The notes beneath the pieces are model-generated. The model was not told where the DNA came from and searched no databases. It saw nothing but the letters and a program-made list of their open reading frames with translations. The position numbers were made by a program, and so were the translations under genes. This document shows positions 34,273-43,500 of a stretch of DNA of 64,000 nt, piece after piece. The DNA comes from Pseudomonas mandelii (GTDB lineage Bacteria; Pseudomonadota; Gammaproteobacteria; Pseudomonadales; Pseudomonadaceae): positions 1-64,000 of the forward strand of contig NZ_JAMYDU010000025.1 in the NCBI RefSeq assembly GCF_024138395.1, read 5' to 3'. Every line of letters begins with the position of its first letter. Within the stretch, counting starts at the first letter, position 1.

Positions 34273-35286
34273 ATGGAATATGCCTTTGTTACAGGCGCTA
34301 CAGGCCTGCTCGGTAATAATGTGGTTCATGCGCTTTTACAGCGAAACATCAAAGTAAAAGCGCTGGTCCGTTCCGTCGAAAAAGCCCGGAAGCAGTTCGG
34401 CAATCTGCCTGTCGAATTTGTCGAAGGCGACATGCTCAATGTCGATGCCTTCAGCCATGCCTTACAAGGCTGTGATGCGTTGTTTCATACAGCCGCTTAT
34501 TTCCGCGATAGTTACAAAGGCGGAAAGCACTGGCAGAAACTGTATGACACTAATGTGACCGGGACCGAGCGCCTACTGCAAGCCGCTTATGCCGCTGGCA
34601 TCCGTCGTGCAGTACATACTTCATCCATTGCAGTATTGAAGGGCAACAGAGATCAAGTCATCGATGAAACAATGTCTCGCAGTGAGTCGGAGGCTGACGA
34701 TTATTACTTGAGTAAAATAATGTCTGAACAAAAAGTTCAGGAATTTCTGTTGCAGCACCCGGACATGTTCATCGCCATGATATTACCGGGCTGGATGTTT
34801 GGCCCCGGGGATATCGGCCCCACCTCATCAGGACAGTTCCTGCTCGACTTTGTCGGAAAGAAATTACCCGGCGTATTGCCTGGAAGTTTTTCCGTTGTAG
34901 ATGCCAGGGATGTGGCGGAACATCAACTCGCGGCCATCACACGCGGCAGATCCGGAGAACGTTATCTGGCGGCCGGCAATCATATGGACATGAGCAGTAT
35001 TTTCCAGGCACTTTCCAGTGTCAGTGGTGTGAAAGCACCGGAGCGAAAAGTACCCCTGTTCATGCTGCGCATCATTGCCTTGATGTATGAAGGCTTTTAT
35101 CGAATTACCAAAAAACCGGTACTCATCAGTACTTCCACTGTCAAACTCATGGAGCAAGAGCAAGGGCGCACCCATTTCAGTCATCACAAAAGTTTACAGG
35201 AGCTGAAGTGCAACTTCCGCCCCGTAGCTGAAACATTGAGCGATACGCTGGACTGGTATCGGAAAAACAACTACACAGATGCGTAA
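34273..35286 (+). CDS. Extended short-chain dehydrogenase/reductase (NAD-dependent epimerase/dihydroflavonol-reductase type)
   Basis: A 337-residue extended SDR. The cofactor motif is FVTGATGLLGNNVVHALL at residues 5-22, ALVRS follows strand 2, ALFHTAA is the third-strand motif, HTSSIAVL holds the catalytic Ser and DDYYLSKIMSE the YxxxK pair. The C-terminal half resembles the DFR-like reductases that act on ketones of polyketide or terpene origin. It is the first gene of operon B, 80 bases upstream of the ligase-like gene. It could reduce a keto group of the polyketide. Confidence 0.87.
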   Translation: MEYAFVTGATGLLGNNVVHALLQRNIKVKALVRSVEKARKQFGNLPVEFVEGDMLNVDAFSHALQGCDALFHTAAYFRDSYKGGKHWQKLYDTNVTGTERLLQAAYAAGIRRAVHTSSIAVLKGNRDQVIDETMSRSESEADDYYLSKIMSEQKVQEFLLQHPDMFIAMILPGWMFGPGDIGPTSSGQFLLDFVGKKLPGVLPGSFSVVDARDVAEHQLAAITRGRSGERYLAAGNHMDMSSIFQALSSVSGVKAPERKVPLFMLRIIALMYEGFYRITKKPVLISTSTVKLMEQEQGRTHFSHHKSLQELKCNFRPVAETLSDTLDWYRKNNYTDA

Positions 35287-35366
35287 TTGAAAAAACTCAT
35301 ATACAGCCTGCCTCTGTAATACTTTTTGTATAACCATAAAATTCAAGGATTGAGAGAGGTTGGTAA

Positions 35367-36887
35367 ATGAAAAGCCTTTCCTATAAAGAAGGTTTTCTGC
35401 ATCGGTTCGTCGGTTTTTCAAAGTCTTTCCCTGATCACATTGCTGTCAGGAATCTGGACGCGGAAGAAGAAACTGTCACTTACCGAGGTTTGCGAATAAA
35501 AGCTGAAGAGTGCAACGGTGCCCTCAAAGCATTGAATGTATTATCGGGCGACAAAGTTGCGCTTATTCTGCCCAATGGGGTGGAGTTCATCGCCTACTAT
35601 CTGGCGATCATCGGGCGCGGTGCGGTTCCGGTCATCCTCAACTACAAACTGACGCCATTCGAAATGGACAGCGTCATCAGCATCGCCAGACCGACGCTGG
35701 TAGTGACGACCGAAACGCTGTTCGAGCAGCATCGCGAGATATTTCAGCCTGCCTACGGCGTTCGGCACTCCTTGGTGTTGAACGCCGCAAGCGAGCCGTC
35801 ATCGCCCCTGCCCGGCAACGCAACGGCAGATTCTCGGCTTCCTCGACAAGCCGAGCCCTTGTTATTGCCCGAGGGCAATCCGATCGTCTCGGTACAGTTC
35901 ACTTATCGGGGCATTGGTAAACCGCTGGCCGTTTCTCACCGCTACCTTGACCTGACGCAATCGAGCGATGGGCTGCATGAGCAGTTTCATCTTCAAGGCG
36001 TCGGGTCCGTTCATCTGGTGACGCTGCCGCTGTATGCCATCTTCGGACTGTCCGTGATGATGGTTTTCCCCTTGAGTGTGGGCGCCACCCTGTTAATGAC
36101 CAATACCCTGCTCAACAGGGATCTGGCAGAAGTTTTGTCGCAACATAAGGTCACCTTTGCCTGCCTGGTGCCGGACGTCATTCGCTACTTCAATACGCGA
36201 CTGGCCAAACGCAAAGGCGCGCTTTTGCCGATGCACCCGCAACTGATGATTTATTCGGGTGGCAGCCATCTACCGGCAGACGAAGCCGAGAAACTGGGTC
36301 GGCTGTTGGGGTGCAATCCGGTGCTGCAAGGCTATGGATTGACCGAGAGCATGCCGGTGATTGTCCAGAGCTCGATCGGCAAGGTCCATCGCGGCGCCAT
36401 GGGTCAACCGATTAGGGGCGTAGAACTGCGGGTCGTTGATGCCGAGGGGCGGGATGTCGTACCTGGACGTATCGGCGAACTGCTGATACGCGGCTCGATG
36501 GTGATTGACGGCTATAACGATGCAGAGGACGCCAATGCCCGGTTCTTCCGTGATGGCTGGCTGCACACGGGTGATCTGGTCTGGCGGGACGACGATGGAC
36601 ATGTGTTCTTCTATTGCCAACGCCTGCGAATCTCGAAGATCAAAGCGCAAATGGTCGACCTGACTGAAATCGAATCCATTGCGTTGAAGCATCCGGACGT
36701 GTTGCGCGCAAAAGCTTACATCGTCCCGGACAACAAAGAGGTCAACGTACTGCACCTGTGCGTTGAAGGGAGCGGTGACGTGACTCAAAGCACTGTCTCT
36801 ACCCTGCTCTCGCGCTACCTCTCGGGCTTCAAGTTGCCCAAAACCATCGAGATCATCTCTCTCAAGGAAGAGATTCATGCAAGTTAA
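35367..36887 (+). CDS. AMP-ligase-family protein with damaged ATP-loop and no A10 lysine
   Basis: A 506-residue member of the acyl-adenylating (ANL) family. The fold is clear: ALILPNGVEFIAYYLAIIGRG, LQGYGLTESMPVIVQ (A5), GELLIRGSMVIDGY and DGWLHTGDLVWRDDDGH (A7). But the A3 phosphate loop, normally YTSGTTGxPKG, reads FTYRGIGKPLAV, lacking the Ser/Thr residues, and the C-terminal domain stops at TIEIISLKEEIHAS before the 'GKxxR' A10 lysine. It may be a non-adenylating acyl-binding or thioester-handling relative. GAGAGAGG precedes ATG. It overlaps the next gene by 11 bases. Confidence 0.82.
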   Translation: MKSLSYKEGFLHRFVGFSKSFPDHIAVRNLDAEEETVTYRGLRIKAEECNGALKALNVLSGDKVALILPNGVEFIAYYLAIIGRGAVPVILNYKLTPFEMDSVISIARPTLVVTTETLFEQHREIFQPAYGVRHSLVLNAASEPSSPLPGNATADSRLPRQAEPLLLPEGNPIVSVQFTYRGIGKPLAVSHRYLDLTQSSDGLHEQFHLQGVGSVHLVTLPLYAIFGLSVMMVFPLSVGATLLMTNTLLNRDLAEVLSQHKVTFACLVPDVIRYFNTRLAKRKGALLPMHPQLMIYSGGSHLPADEAEKLGRLLGCNPVLQGYGLTESMPVIVQSSIGKVHRGAMGQPIRGVELRVVDAEGRDVVPGRIGELLIRGSMVIDGYNDAEDANARFFRDGWLHTGDLVWRDDDGHVFFYCQRLRISKIKAQMVDLTEIESIALKHPDVLRAKAYIVPDNKEVNVLHLCVEGSGDVTQSTVSTLLSRYLSGFKLPKTIEIISLKEEIHAS

Positions 36888-37488
36888 TGCCACACAACCG
36901 GTACTGGCCGTTTTCGACTTTGACGGCACATTGACCGACCGACACACGTTCTGGCGCTACATGCGTTTTATCGTGGGCACCCGAACGTTCTGGCTCAGGA
37001 TCATTCCCCTGCTGCCCAAAATGCTTAGTGTGATCCTTGGTATCACGCCGTTGATGCAAGCCCGATTGGCGTTCATCGCCTGTTACCTGGGCGGTCTGTC
37101 AGTCGAGCAAGAGCGAGAGCATGCCAAGTACTTCATTACCGAGCAGCTACCACTCTGGCTCAGGCCCGAAGCCCTGCGCCGGCTGCAATGGCATCAATCC
37201 ATGGGGCATGTCACTGCGCTGGTCAGCAACTCGCCGGAGAACTATCTGATTCCCTGGGGACAGGCAGCGGGTTTTGACTATGTCTGCGGCACCCGCCTGG
37301 CGACTGCAAAGAACAAACTGACGGGCGGGATATCCGGGACCAACTGTGTTGAGAGAGAAAAAGTCACACGGCTTAAAAGCTGCCTGAGCAACCTTGATGA
37401 CTTTTACATTTATGCCTACGGAGATTCATCGGGTGACGATGCTCTTCTCGGCATTGCCAACTCTCCCTTCTACAGAAACTGGTACTGA
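36877..37488 (+). CDS. HAD-superfamily phosphatase (HAD-IB, SerB-like)
   Basis: A 203-residue HAD hydrolase. Motif I is AVFDFDGTLTDRHTFWRYM with nucleophile and acid Asp residues, motif II is TALVSNSPENY, and motif IV is YAYGDSSGDDALLGIA. A helical cap lies between residues 30 and 105. HAD-IB enzymes dephosphorylate small molecules such as phosphoserine or lipid phosphates. Its place inside operon B, overlapping the ligase-like gene, means it acts on a pathway intermediate, perhaps a phosphate left by priming; this is inference. Confidence 0.85.
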   Translation: MQVNATQPVLAVFDFDGTLTDRHTFWRYMRFIVGTRTFWLRIIPLLPKMLSVILGITPLMQARLAFIACYLGGLSVEQEREHAKYFITEQLPLWLRPEALRRLQWHQSMGHVTALVSNSPENYLIPWGQAAGFDYVCGTRLATAKNKLTGGISGTNCVEREKVTRLKSCLSNLDDFYIYAYGDSSGDDALLGIANSPFYRNWY

Positions 37489-37491
37489 CAG

Positions 37492-39255
37492 ATGAACACG
37501 CTGAGCACTTTGGCCCCCAAGCACTTCAGGCAACCCGGTAACACCCCGACAGTCATGATCGTAGGCGCCGGCCCTATTGGCCTGTCCCTGGCAATCATGC
37601 TGAAAAAGTGGGGCGTCTCTTTTCGCATTATTGAAAAGAATGCCGGTCCCTCGACCGCTACCAAAGCGATGGCCATCCACTCCAGAACCCTGGAAATTTT
37701 TCGGGATCTGGGTGTTGCCGATCAAGCCATCAACGACGGGTTCACGATCAATCAATTTTCGGTGCAGTCGAACGCCAAACGGGTGCTGAACTACAACTTC
37801 TCCAACCTGGATGCTACCTATCCCCTGCTCCTCAGCCTGCCACAGCCGCAAACAGAGAAGATTCTGCTCGAGCGACTGAACACGTTGGGAGCCGATGTCG
37901 AGTGGAATACCGAGCTGGTCGATATAGAAAACCAGCCGGGATCAGTGCAGATGACGCTTCATCATGCGGACGGCAGCGACGAATCCTTTTCCAGTCGTTG
38001 GGTGGTCGCGTGCGACGGTGCTCGCAGCAACATCAGAAAACGCCTTGATATGACCTTCGAAGGATCGTCCTACGACCGATTCTTCATGCTCGCCGATGCC
38101 GACATCGAGTGGTCTGGAAGCAAGGATGAAGGCGCTTTCTTCCTCGGTGCACAGGACGGTTATGTGGCGGTCGCGCCGATCAGCGACCAATCCCGTTATC
38201 GACTTTTCATCGAGATGCCCTACAACCTGCCACCTGAAGGCGAGCGCCCGTCCTTGAGCCTGGAGAACTTTCAGCGGTTGTGCGAAGGACGCGGGCAAAA
38301 GATGACGCTGTCCAATATTTCATCGACCACCATCGCCTCTTTTCAACATCGCCGCGTGCAGTCGATGCAACAGGGCTCCGTGTTTCTGGTGGGCGACTCG
38401 GCGCATATTGGCAGCCCGATCGGTGGCCAATGGATGAACCTTGGGGTTTCCGAGGCCTATAACCTGGCGTGGAAAATGGCCTATGTCGATCAGGGCCTGG
38501 CGGATCAATCATTGCTGGAGAGCTACAACGACGAGCGCTACCCGGTCGCCCTGGAAGTCGAGAACACGGCACACCGACTGACCGGCCTGATTACCGTCAA
38601 GCACCGCGCCCTCGTCTGGCTGCGCGACAATGTTCTGCCACTGCTGAGCAACCGGCGCAAGGTTCAGCGCAAACTGCCTTCGATGATTTCCGGCCATCAG
38701 TACCACTACGGCAAAAGTGATTACATTCAAGAATCACTGACGAAAAAGCAGCGCAAGAACTGGAACAAAAAAGGCAAGAAATCCGAATTTCAGGCCTCTG
38801 TGCCTCGCGCAGGTCAACTGGCTCCCGATGTTGAGTTGTGGCAACTGCAAGGTATGCCACCAAAACATTTGATCGACTTGTTCCACGGAACTTTCACGCT
38901 GTTGATTTTCAGCGCAGCCGATCAGTTTTCTCCTTTGTTACCGGGCTATTACTCGCTGGCCGAGTCGGTGGAGAAGGATTACCCAGGCATCAAGGCTTAT
39001 TGCGTTATTGATGCACTCAATAGCGCCGAGCTGCCTTCCTGGCACTCGACGTTGCTGGACCCCGATTGGCGGTTGCACAAGCGTTACCATGCCAAAGAGG
39101 GCACGTTGATGCTGATTCGCCCTGACGGCTACATCGCTTTCCAGGGGGCCGATGCAATGACGCTCTTCACTTATCTGAACGTAAGATCCGGGCTGCTCAA
39201 GGGCGCCAAAAAAACAACATCTTTCGAGATCGACGCAGTGCAACTCCAACTCTAA
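37492..39255 (+). CDS. FAD-dependent aromatic-type monooxygenase
   Basis: A 587-residue class A flavoprotein monooxygenase (PheA/TfdB/PgaE group). The FAD Rossmann motif is MIVGAGPIGLSLAIML (about residues 18-33), the second nucleotide motif WVVACDGARSNIRKRL, and the flavin ribityl motif FLVGDSAHIGSPIGGQWMNLGVSEAYNLAWKM. A C-terminal thioredoxin-like domain (about 440-587) is normal for this branch. Such enzymes hydroxylate phenolic rings in polyketide pathways and aromatic catabolism. It starts three bases after the HAD stop codon. Confidence 0.87.
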   Translation: MNTLSTLAPKHFRQPGNTPTVMIVGAGPIGLSLAIMLKKWGVSFRIIEKNAGPSTATKAMAIHSRTLEIFRDLGVADQAINDGFTINQFSVQSNAKRVLNYNFSNLDATYPLLLSLPQPQTEKILLERLNTLGADVEWNTELVDIENQPGSVQMTLHHADGSDESFSSRWVVACDGARSNIRKRLDMTFEGSSYDRFFMLADADIEWSGSKDEGAFFLGAQDGYVAVAPISDQSRYRLFIEMPYNLPPEGERPSLSLENFQRLCEGRGQKMTLSNISSTTIASFQHRRVQSMQQGSVFLVGDSAHIGSPIGGQWMNLGVSEAYNLAWKMAYVDQGLADQSLLESYNDERYPVALEVENTAHRLTGLITVKHRALVWLRDNVLPLLSNRRKVQRKLPSMISGHQYHYGKSDYIQESLTKKQRKNWNKKGKKSEFQASVPRAGQLAPDVELWQLQGMPPKHLIDLFHGTFTLLIFSAADQFSPLLPGYYSLAESVEKDYPGIKAYCVIDALNSAELPSWHSTLLDPDWRLHKRYHAKEGTLMLIRPDGYIAFQGADAMTLFTYLNVRSGLLKGAKKTTSFEIDAVQLQL

Positions 39256-39299
39256 GTCTCTATATCGCTACTTCCAGTTTGGCTCATTGATTCACACAA

Positions 39300-39335
39300 G
39301 GCCCACTCGTGGGCCATGACTTTTGATTTCGTACT
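39300..39335 (+). terminator. Hairpin after the monooxygenase gene, possible attenuator
   Basis: GGCCCAC-TC-GTGGGCC perfect seven-base-pair stem followed by a moderately T-rich stretch (ATGACTTTTGATTTC), in the 117-base gap between the monooxygenase and the carrier-protein gene. It may partly terminate the upstream transcript. Confidence 0.5.
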
Positions 39336-39372
39336 TATAGAAAACTAGACCGACTTTGGTTAGGAGAACCTC

Positions 39373-40458
39373 ATGCGCTTCCAACTCAACGATGTTGTGC
39401 AGGAATTCATCGTGTCCAATGGAAAAATAGCTCATAGCTATTTCTCTCTTTCAGAAAAGATCATTGATTCACTTTGCGAATCCAATGTAGCAAAAGAATC
39501 TATATTGATGCGTGTGCTGGAGCAGGCCGAATCCGTCACCGCGCATTACTTCAATGCTCATCAACAAGTCCTCGAGGGCGTTTATGCCAATGGGATTGAA
39601 GCTCCCGTCGCTAAAAACCTTCCGGTGCTGGAGCCCGTACACTCGAACTCGGTAATACTGGCATCGGCACCTGTTGCTGAACAAATACCTGCACTGAGCT
39701 ACGGGCAATGGTTGCGCAGTGAAATAAGCTCGGTCACAGGGTTCAAAAAGGAACAGATCGACTTCGATCAAAGTTTCGAGAGTCTGGGTATCGATTCTCT
39801 TGGGCTGGTCGATATTTTCGAATCCCTGGGCCAGCACTTTCCGGAAAAGAAAGAACTCACTTCGCAGCTCTTTAATGCCCCCACGCCTACCGCTTTGCTC
39901 GCGCGGCTTGAAGCCGATCCGCAGGCGCCTGCCGTGGATGTCGAAGCATGGGTAATTGAACAACTGGCGAATATCACCGGTTTTACCGTTGAGCAGATCG
40001 ACCTGAAACAAAGCTATGAAAGCCTGGGCCTGGACTCCCTGGTACAGCTGGACTTTCTGGAGTCGGTCGTCGCCTTGTGGCCGCAACTCAAGGCCCACAG
40101 CACTGAGCTGGCCAACGCCAAGTTGCCACAGGAAACCATCGCCCTGATTAAAGCCGCCCTGGCCAGCCCCGAGTCGACATCAGCAACCCCCTCTGAAGTG
40201 CAATCACCTGCCACAACGGACGCTCACGGGCAGATGAGCGATCTGCTTTTCAACTCCCTGTCACCCCTGATCCCGGACGCCCCGCAGTCGATCGACATTG
40301 AGACGCCCTTTGCACAGTTGGGGCTCAACGGTTTCGCCCGAGAAGCGCTCTGCCAATCAATGGCGCAACAGTGCTCCGCCAGCGAGTTTGCCGGTGAAGC
40401 GCTGATGTCGCGTCGTACGCCGCAGGACGCCTTGGCGCTTCTGACAAGACTGAGCTGA
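39373..40458 (+). CDS. Triple acyl carrier protein, third domain without the pantetheine serine
   Basis: A 361-residue protein. The first 100 residues are of unknown function. Two acyl-carrier domains follow, each with the phosphopantetheine-attachment motif: FESLGIDSLGLVDIFESL with Ser142 and YESLGLDSLVQLDFLESV with Ser222. A third repeat at about 290-360 keeps the shape (IDIETPFAQLGLNGFAREAL) but has Gly320 where the serine should be, so it cannot be loaded. AGGAGAACC precedes the ATG. Tandem carrier domains are typical of PUFA-type synthases; here they serve the KS-CLF protein encoded next. Confidence 0.87.
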   Translation: MRFQLNDVVQEFIVSNGKIAHSYFSLSEKIIDSLCESNVAKESILMRVLEQAESVTAHYFNAHQQVLEGVYANGIEAPVAKNLPVLEPVHSNSVILASAPVAEQIPALSYGQWLRSEISSVTGFKKEQIDFDQSFESLGIDSLGLVDIFESLGQHFPEKKELTSQLFNAPTPTALLARLEADPQAPAVDVEAWVIEQLANITGFTVEQIDLKQSYESLGLDSLVQLDFLESVVALWPQLKAHSTELANAKLPQETIALIKAALASPESTSATPSEVQSPATTDAHGQMSDLLFNSLSPLIPDAPQSIDIETPFAQLGLNGFAREALCQSMAQQCSASEFAGEALMSRRTPQDALALLTRLS

Positions 40459-40539
40459 GCACTGAGCCGCTGAAAAAAATGGCATGGAATCCGGGTGATC
40501 GAACAGATCACCCAGCATTTGGCAACCAGGAGACAGGGT

Positions 40540-43500
40540 ATGAGTGGCGCGGTAACAACAGAGGGCGATTTTTGCTTCAGCGCAATGGCTGGCGAGTTTC
40601 CTGGGGCACCGTCAACGGATGCGCTTTGGCACTTGCTTTCGCAAGGGCAGATAGCGCCCATCCATTCGATGCTGACACGCTGGGAACTGAACAAGGCGTC
40701 GATCTATTCAGCAAAAACAGGTGAAAAGGATCGCGTTTACCTGGACAGTGCTTTTTGCCTGACCGATGACGTATCAATTCCTTCACGGCATGAAGGACGG
40801 CAAGTCGCCATCGGCAAGAAAGTACTCCAGGCGCTCCTCACCCAGCTTGCCGGACAAGGCTCGGCACTGATCAAGGAACGCACCGCCTTGGTGGTCGCGA
40901 CGTCCTGGAGTGACGAGAGTTATTTCGTCATAGGCATGTCCGCGAAAGCCGATGCCCCAAGGAGCTCTTCATCCCCAGGCTATACGCCGGGTGAACAAGT
41001 GGCTGAGCTGGCAGCGGCGTTTGCCTTCGGTGGTCCGGCGTTATCGGTAGACACCGCCTGCAGTTCGTTCCCCTATGCAATCGATATGGCTCAAGCCTTG
41101 GTCAAGAGCGGACAGGCGGATAACGCGATTGTCATGGCATTGAACACCGTGCTGCCACCGGCGTTGTTCCTGGGGTTCTCGCAGTTGACCGCCTTTTCCT
41201 CCCGGGCCCAAATGCAGGCGTTCGGCCAGGACGCTGACGGCATTGTGCCGGGCGAATGTGCAGTCGCCTTTCTGGTCGAACCCCTATCCCAGGCCCTGAT
41301 TGCGCAGCGCCGCCCCCTGGGGGTTTTGCGGGCATTGGGACTTTCCGCCGACGGCGCCGAAGGCTCCGTGTTTGCCCCTGGCAAACAGGCCCAGTACACG
41401 GCTTACCAGCGTGCCTATATTGGTCTTGATCCCAATGATGTGGATTACATCGAGACCCATGGCACCGGCACACCGCTGGGTGATGCGACAGAGCTGGGCT
41501 CGTTGAACAGCTTCTTTGCCCCACACCGCACAGACGGCAAAAAAATTACCATCGGTTCGATCAAGTCCGTCATTGGTCACCCACTGGCCGCCGCCGGAGG
41601 CGCTTCGCTCGCCAAGGCGTTGATGATCTTGCGGCACAAAGGTATTCCGCCTCAGCCCGACTACCGTCCCAGCGCAAAAGTCGACGAGACCTGCCTGAAG
41701 CTCGCCACAGAGCAGGTACAGCCCCTTGCTGATCGTCAGTCGGCAATCCGGATCGGCATCTCCAGTTTTGGTTTTGGTGGCGCCAATGCGCATCTGGTGG
41801 TGGATGAGTACATTCCCGACAGCCGCCCCGCCGCCAAGCTGGCCGGTCCTTTAACCACCCCCGGCGTGCTGATGCTGGACCTGGCCATTGTCGAGGCTGA
41901 AGCGGCGATCGGCAGTCATTGCTCATTGCAGTCATTCAAGCAACAGCTCGATCAGCCAGCAGCACCTTCAGTCATTTTCCCTTATGGGCGCTTCGTTGAT
42001 TACACCGCGGCTCCAGCTCAGCCGTTACTGGGAAAATTCCTGGCGCAGGATCGCGTCATTGATATCGACGGTTTCGGCATGGGCCCCAAACCGCTGGCCC
42101 ATGTCGATCCGTTCAAGCTGTTGATCACCGATCGCGTCAACCATTTACTGCGACGCCTGCCGGGTGTAGCCGGCTCATCCGGCACGGCGATGGTCATGTG
42201 CTGCAACATGGGTGGGGAACGCTTCAGCAATGCGTATAGCAGCGCTCACAACTTTTACGGCCGGGCTCAAGGCATGCCACCGGGCGTGGAGGTGGCGGAC
42301 GTGGCAACCATGTTGCCGAATATGTTATCCGGCTACCCGGCGCAGATTTTTGACTTCAAGGGTTTCCATCAAACACTGGTCGGCACCCCAGGCTTGTTCT
42401 GGCAGACCTTGTTGGCATCGCAGCAATGGTTCAAGGAGGGCATTACCACGCTCTTGCTCGGTGCCGGGCGCTTTATCAGTGCTGAAATCGAGATCGAACG
42501 CGCCCGACATTCCGCCACCACGCAAGGTGAAGGACTGGGGCTGATTGCGCTGCGTCCTTATCAACCGGATTCCAGCGACAAACCTTTGCTGGTGATCCGC
42601 GCGGCGGTCCTCGCCCATGCCGCGAACTCGCTGGATGAGGCTTGCCAACTGCTGGGCAAAGAGCGCCGTCATTACCAGAACATTGAAGTCTGCGAGCTGC
42701 GGCCTGATGCGACTCCTGCAAGCGGATCACTGCAGGAGATGACCGGCTTTCTGGCAGAAGCCAGTGGTGTCGAAACCCTGCTGGCGGTGATGCTGAGTGC
42801 GTCGGCTCACACGGTGATCGAGGTGCGCGAAGCCGGCAAGGCAGTGATGTGGTTATTCACTGAAAAGCTTCAGGAATGGAGCCCGGCGGCCGAGCCCGCC
42901 CCTGCCATCAAGCATCCCTTCACGTTGCGTTTTGCTCACTCGGCTCCCCACGAACTGCAACAGGTCATCCCGCCTGCCCGTCCTGTCAGCGTTGTCCGTG
43001 AACCGCAAAACGACGGCGTCGACGTGCTGCAACTCAGCGACACGCTGACCAACACCCTGCTCTCCGGGCTGCGTGTCCGGGTTCGCGCGATGGAGAGCCT
43101 TTTTGCCCTGCACCGTGGCGCTGAAATCCAGCGCCCGGCGCACTGGCAACGTTGCCCGGAAAACATCGTGATCGCCAACGTCCAGCGCAGCCCCCAGTCA
43201 CTGCACGCCCAGCTCGTGGTGAATGAAGCGCACCCTTATTTCTTCGATCACCCTCTTGATCACATCCCCGGCATTTTATTGCTTGAGGGCGTGTTGCAAC
43301 TGATTGAACTCGCCATGCCCCCACTGAGCGGGCGAGTCGCCTATGTCAAAACCCTGACTATCAAGTTCCAGCAATACGTACAAAAGCAGGGTGTGATTGA
43401 TCTGCATGTGGAACAAGGCCAAGACCCCCAGGTATTCAATGCGAAGGTGATGCAGGCCGGAAAGCTGATGTGCACCTGTGTCCTTGGGATGGCCTACAGC

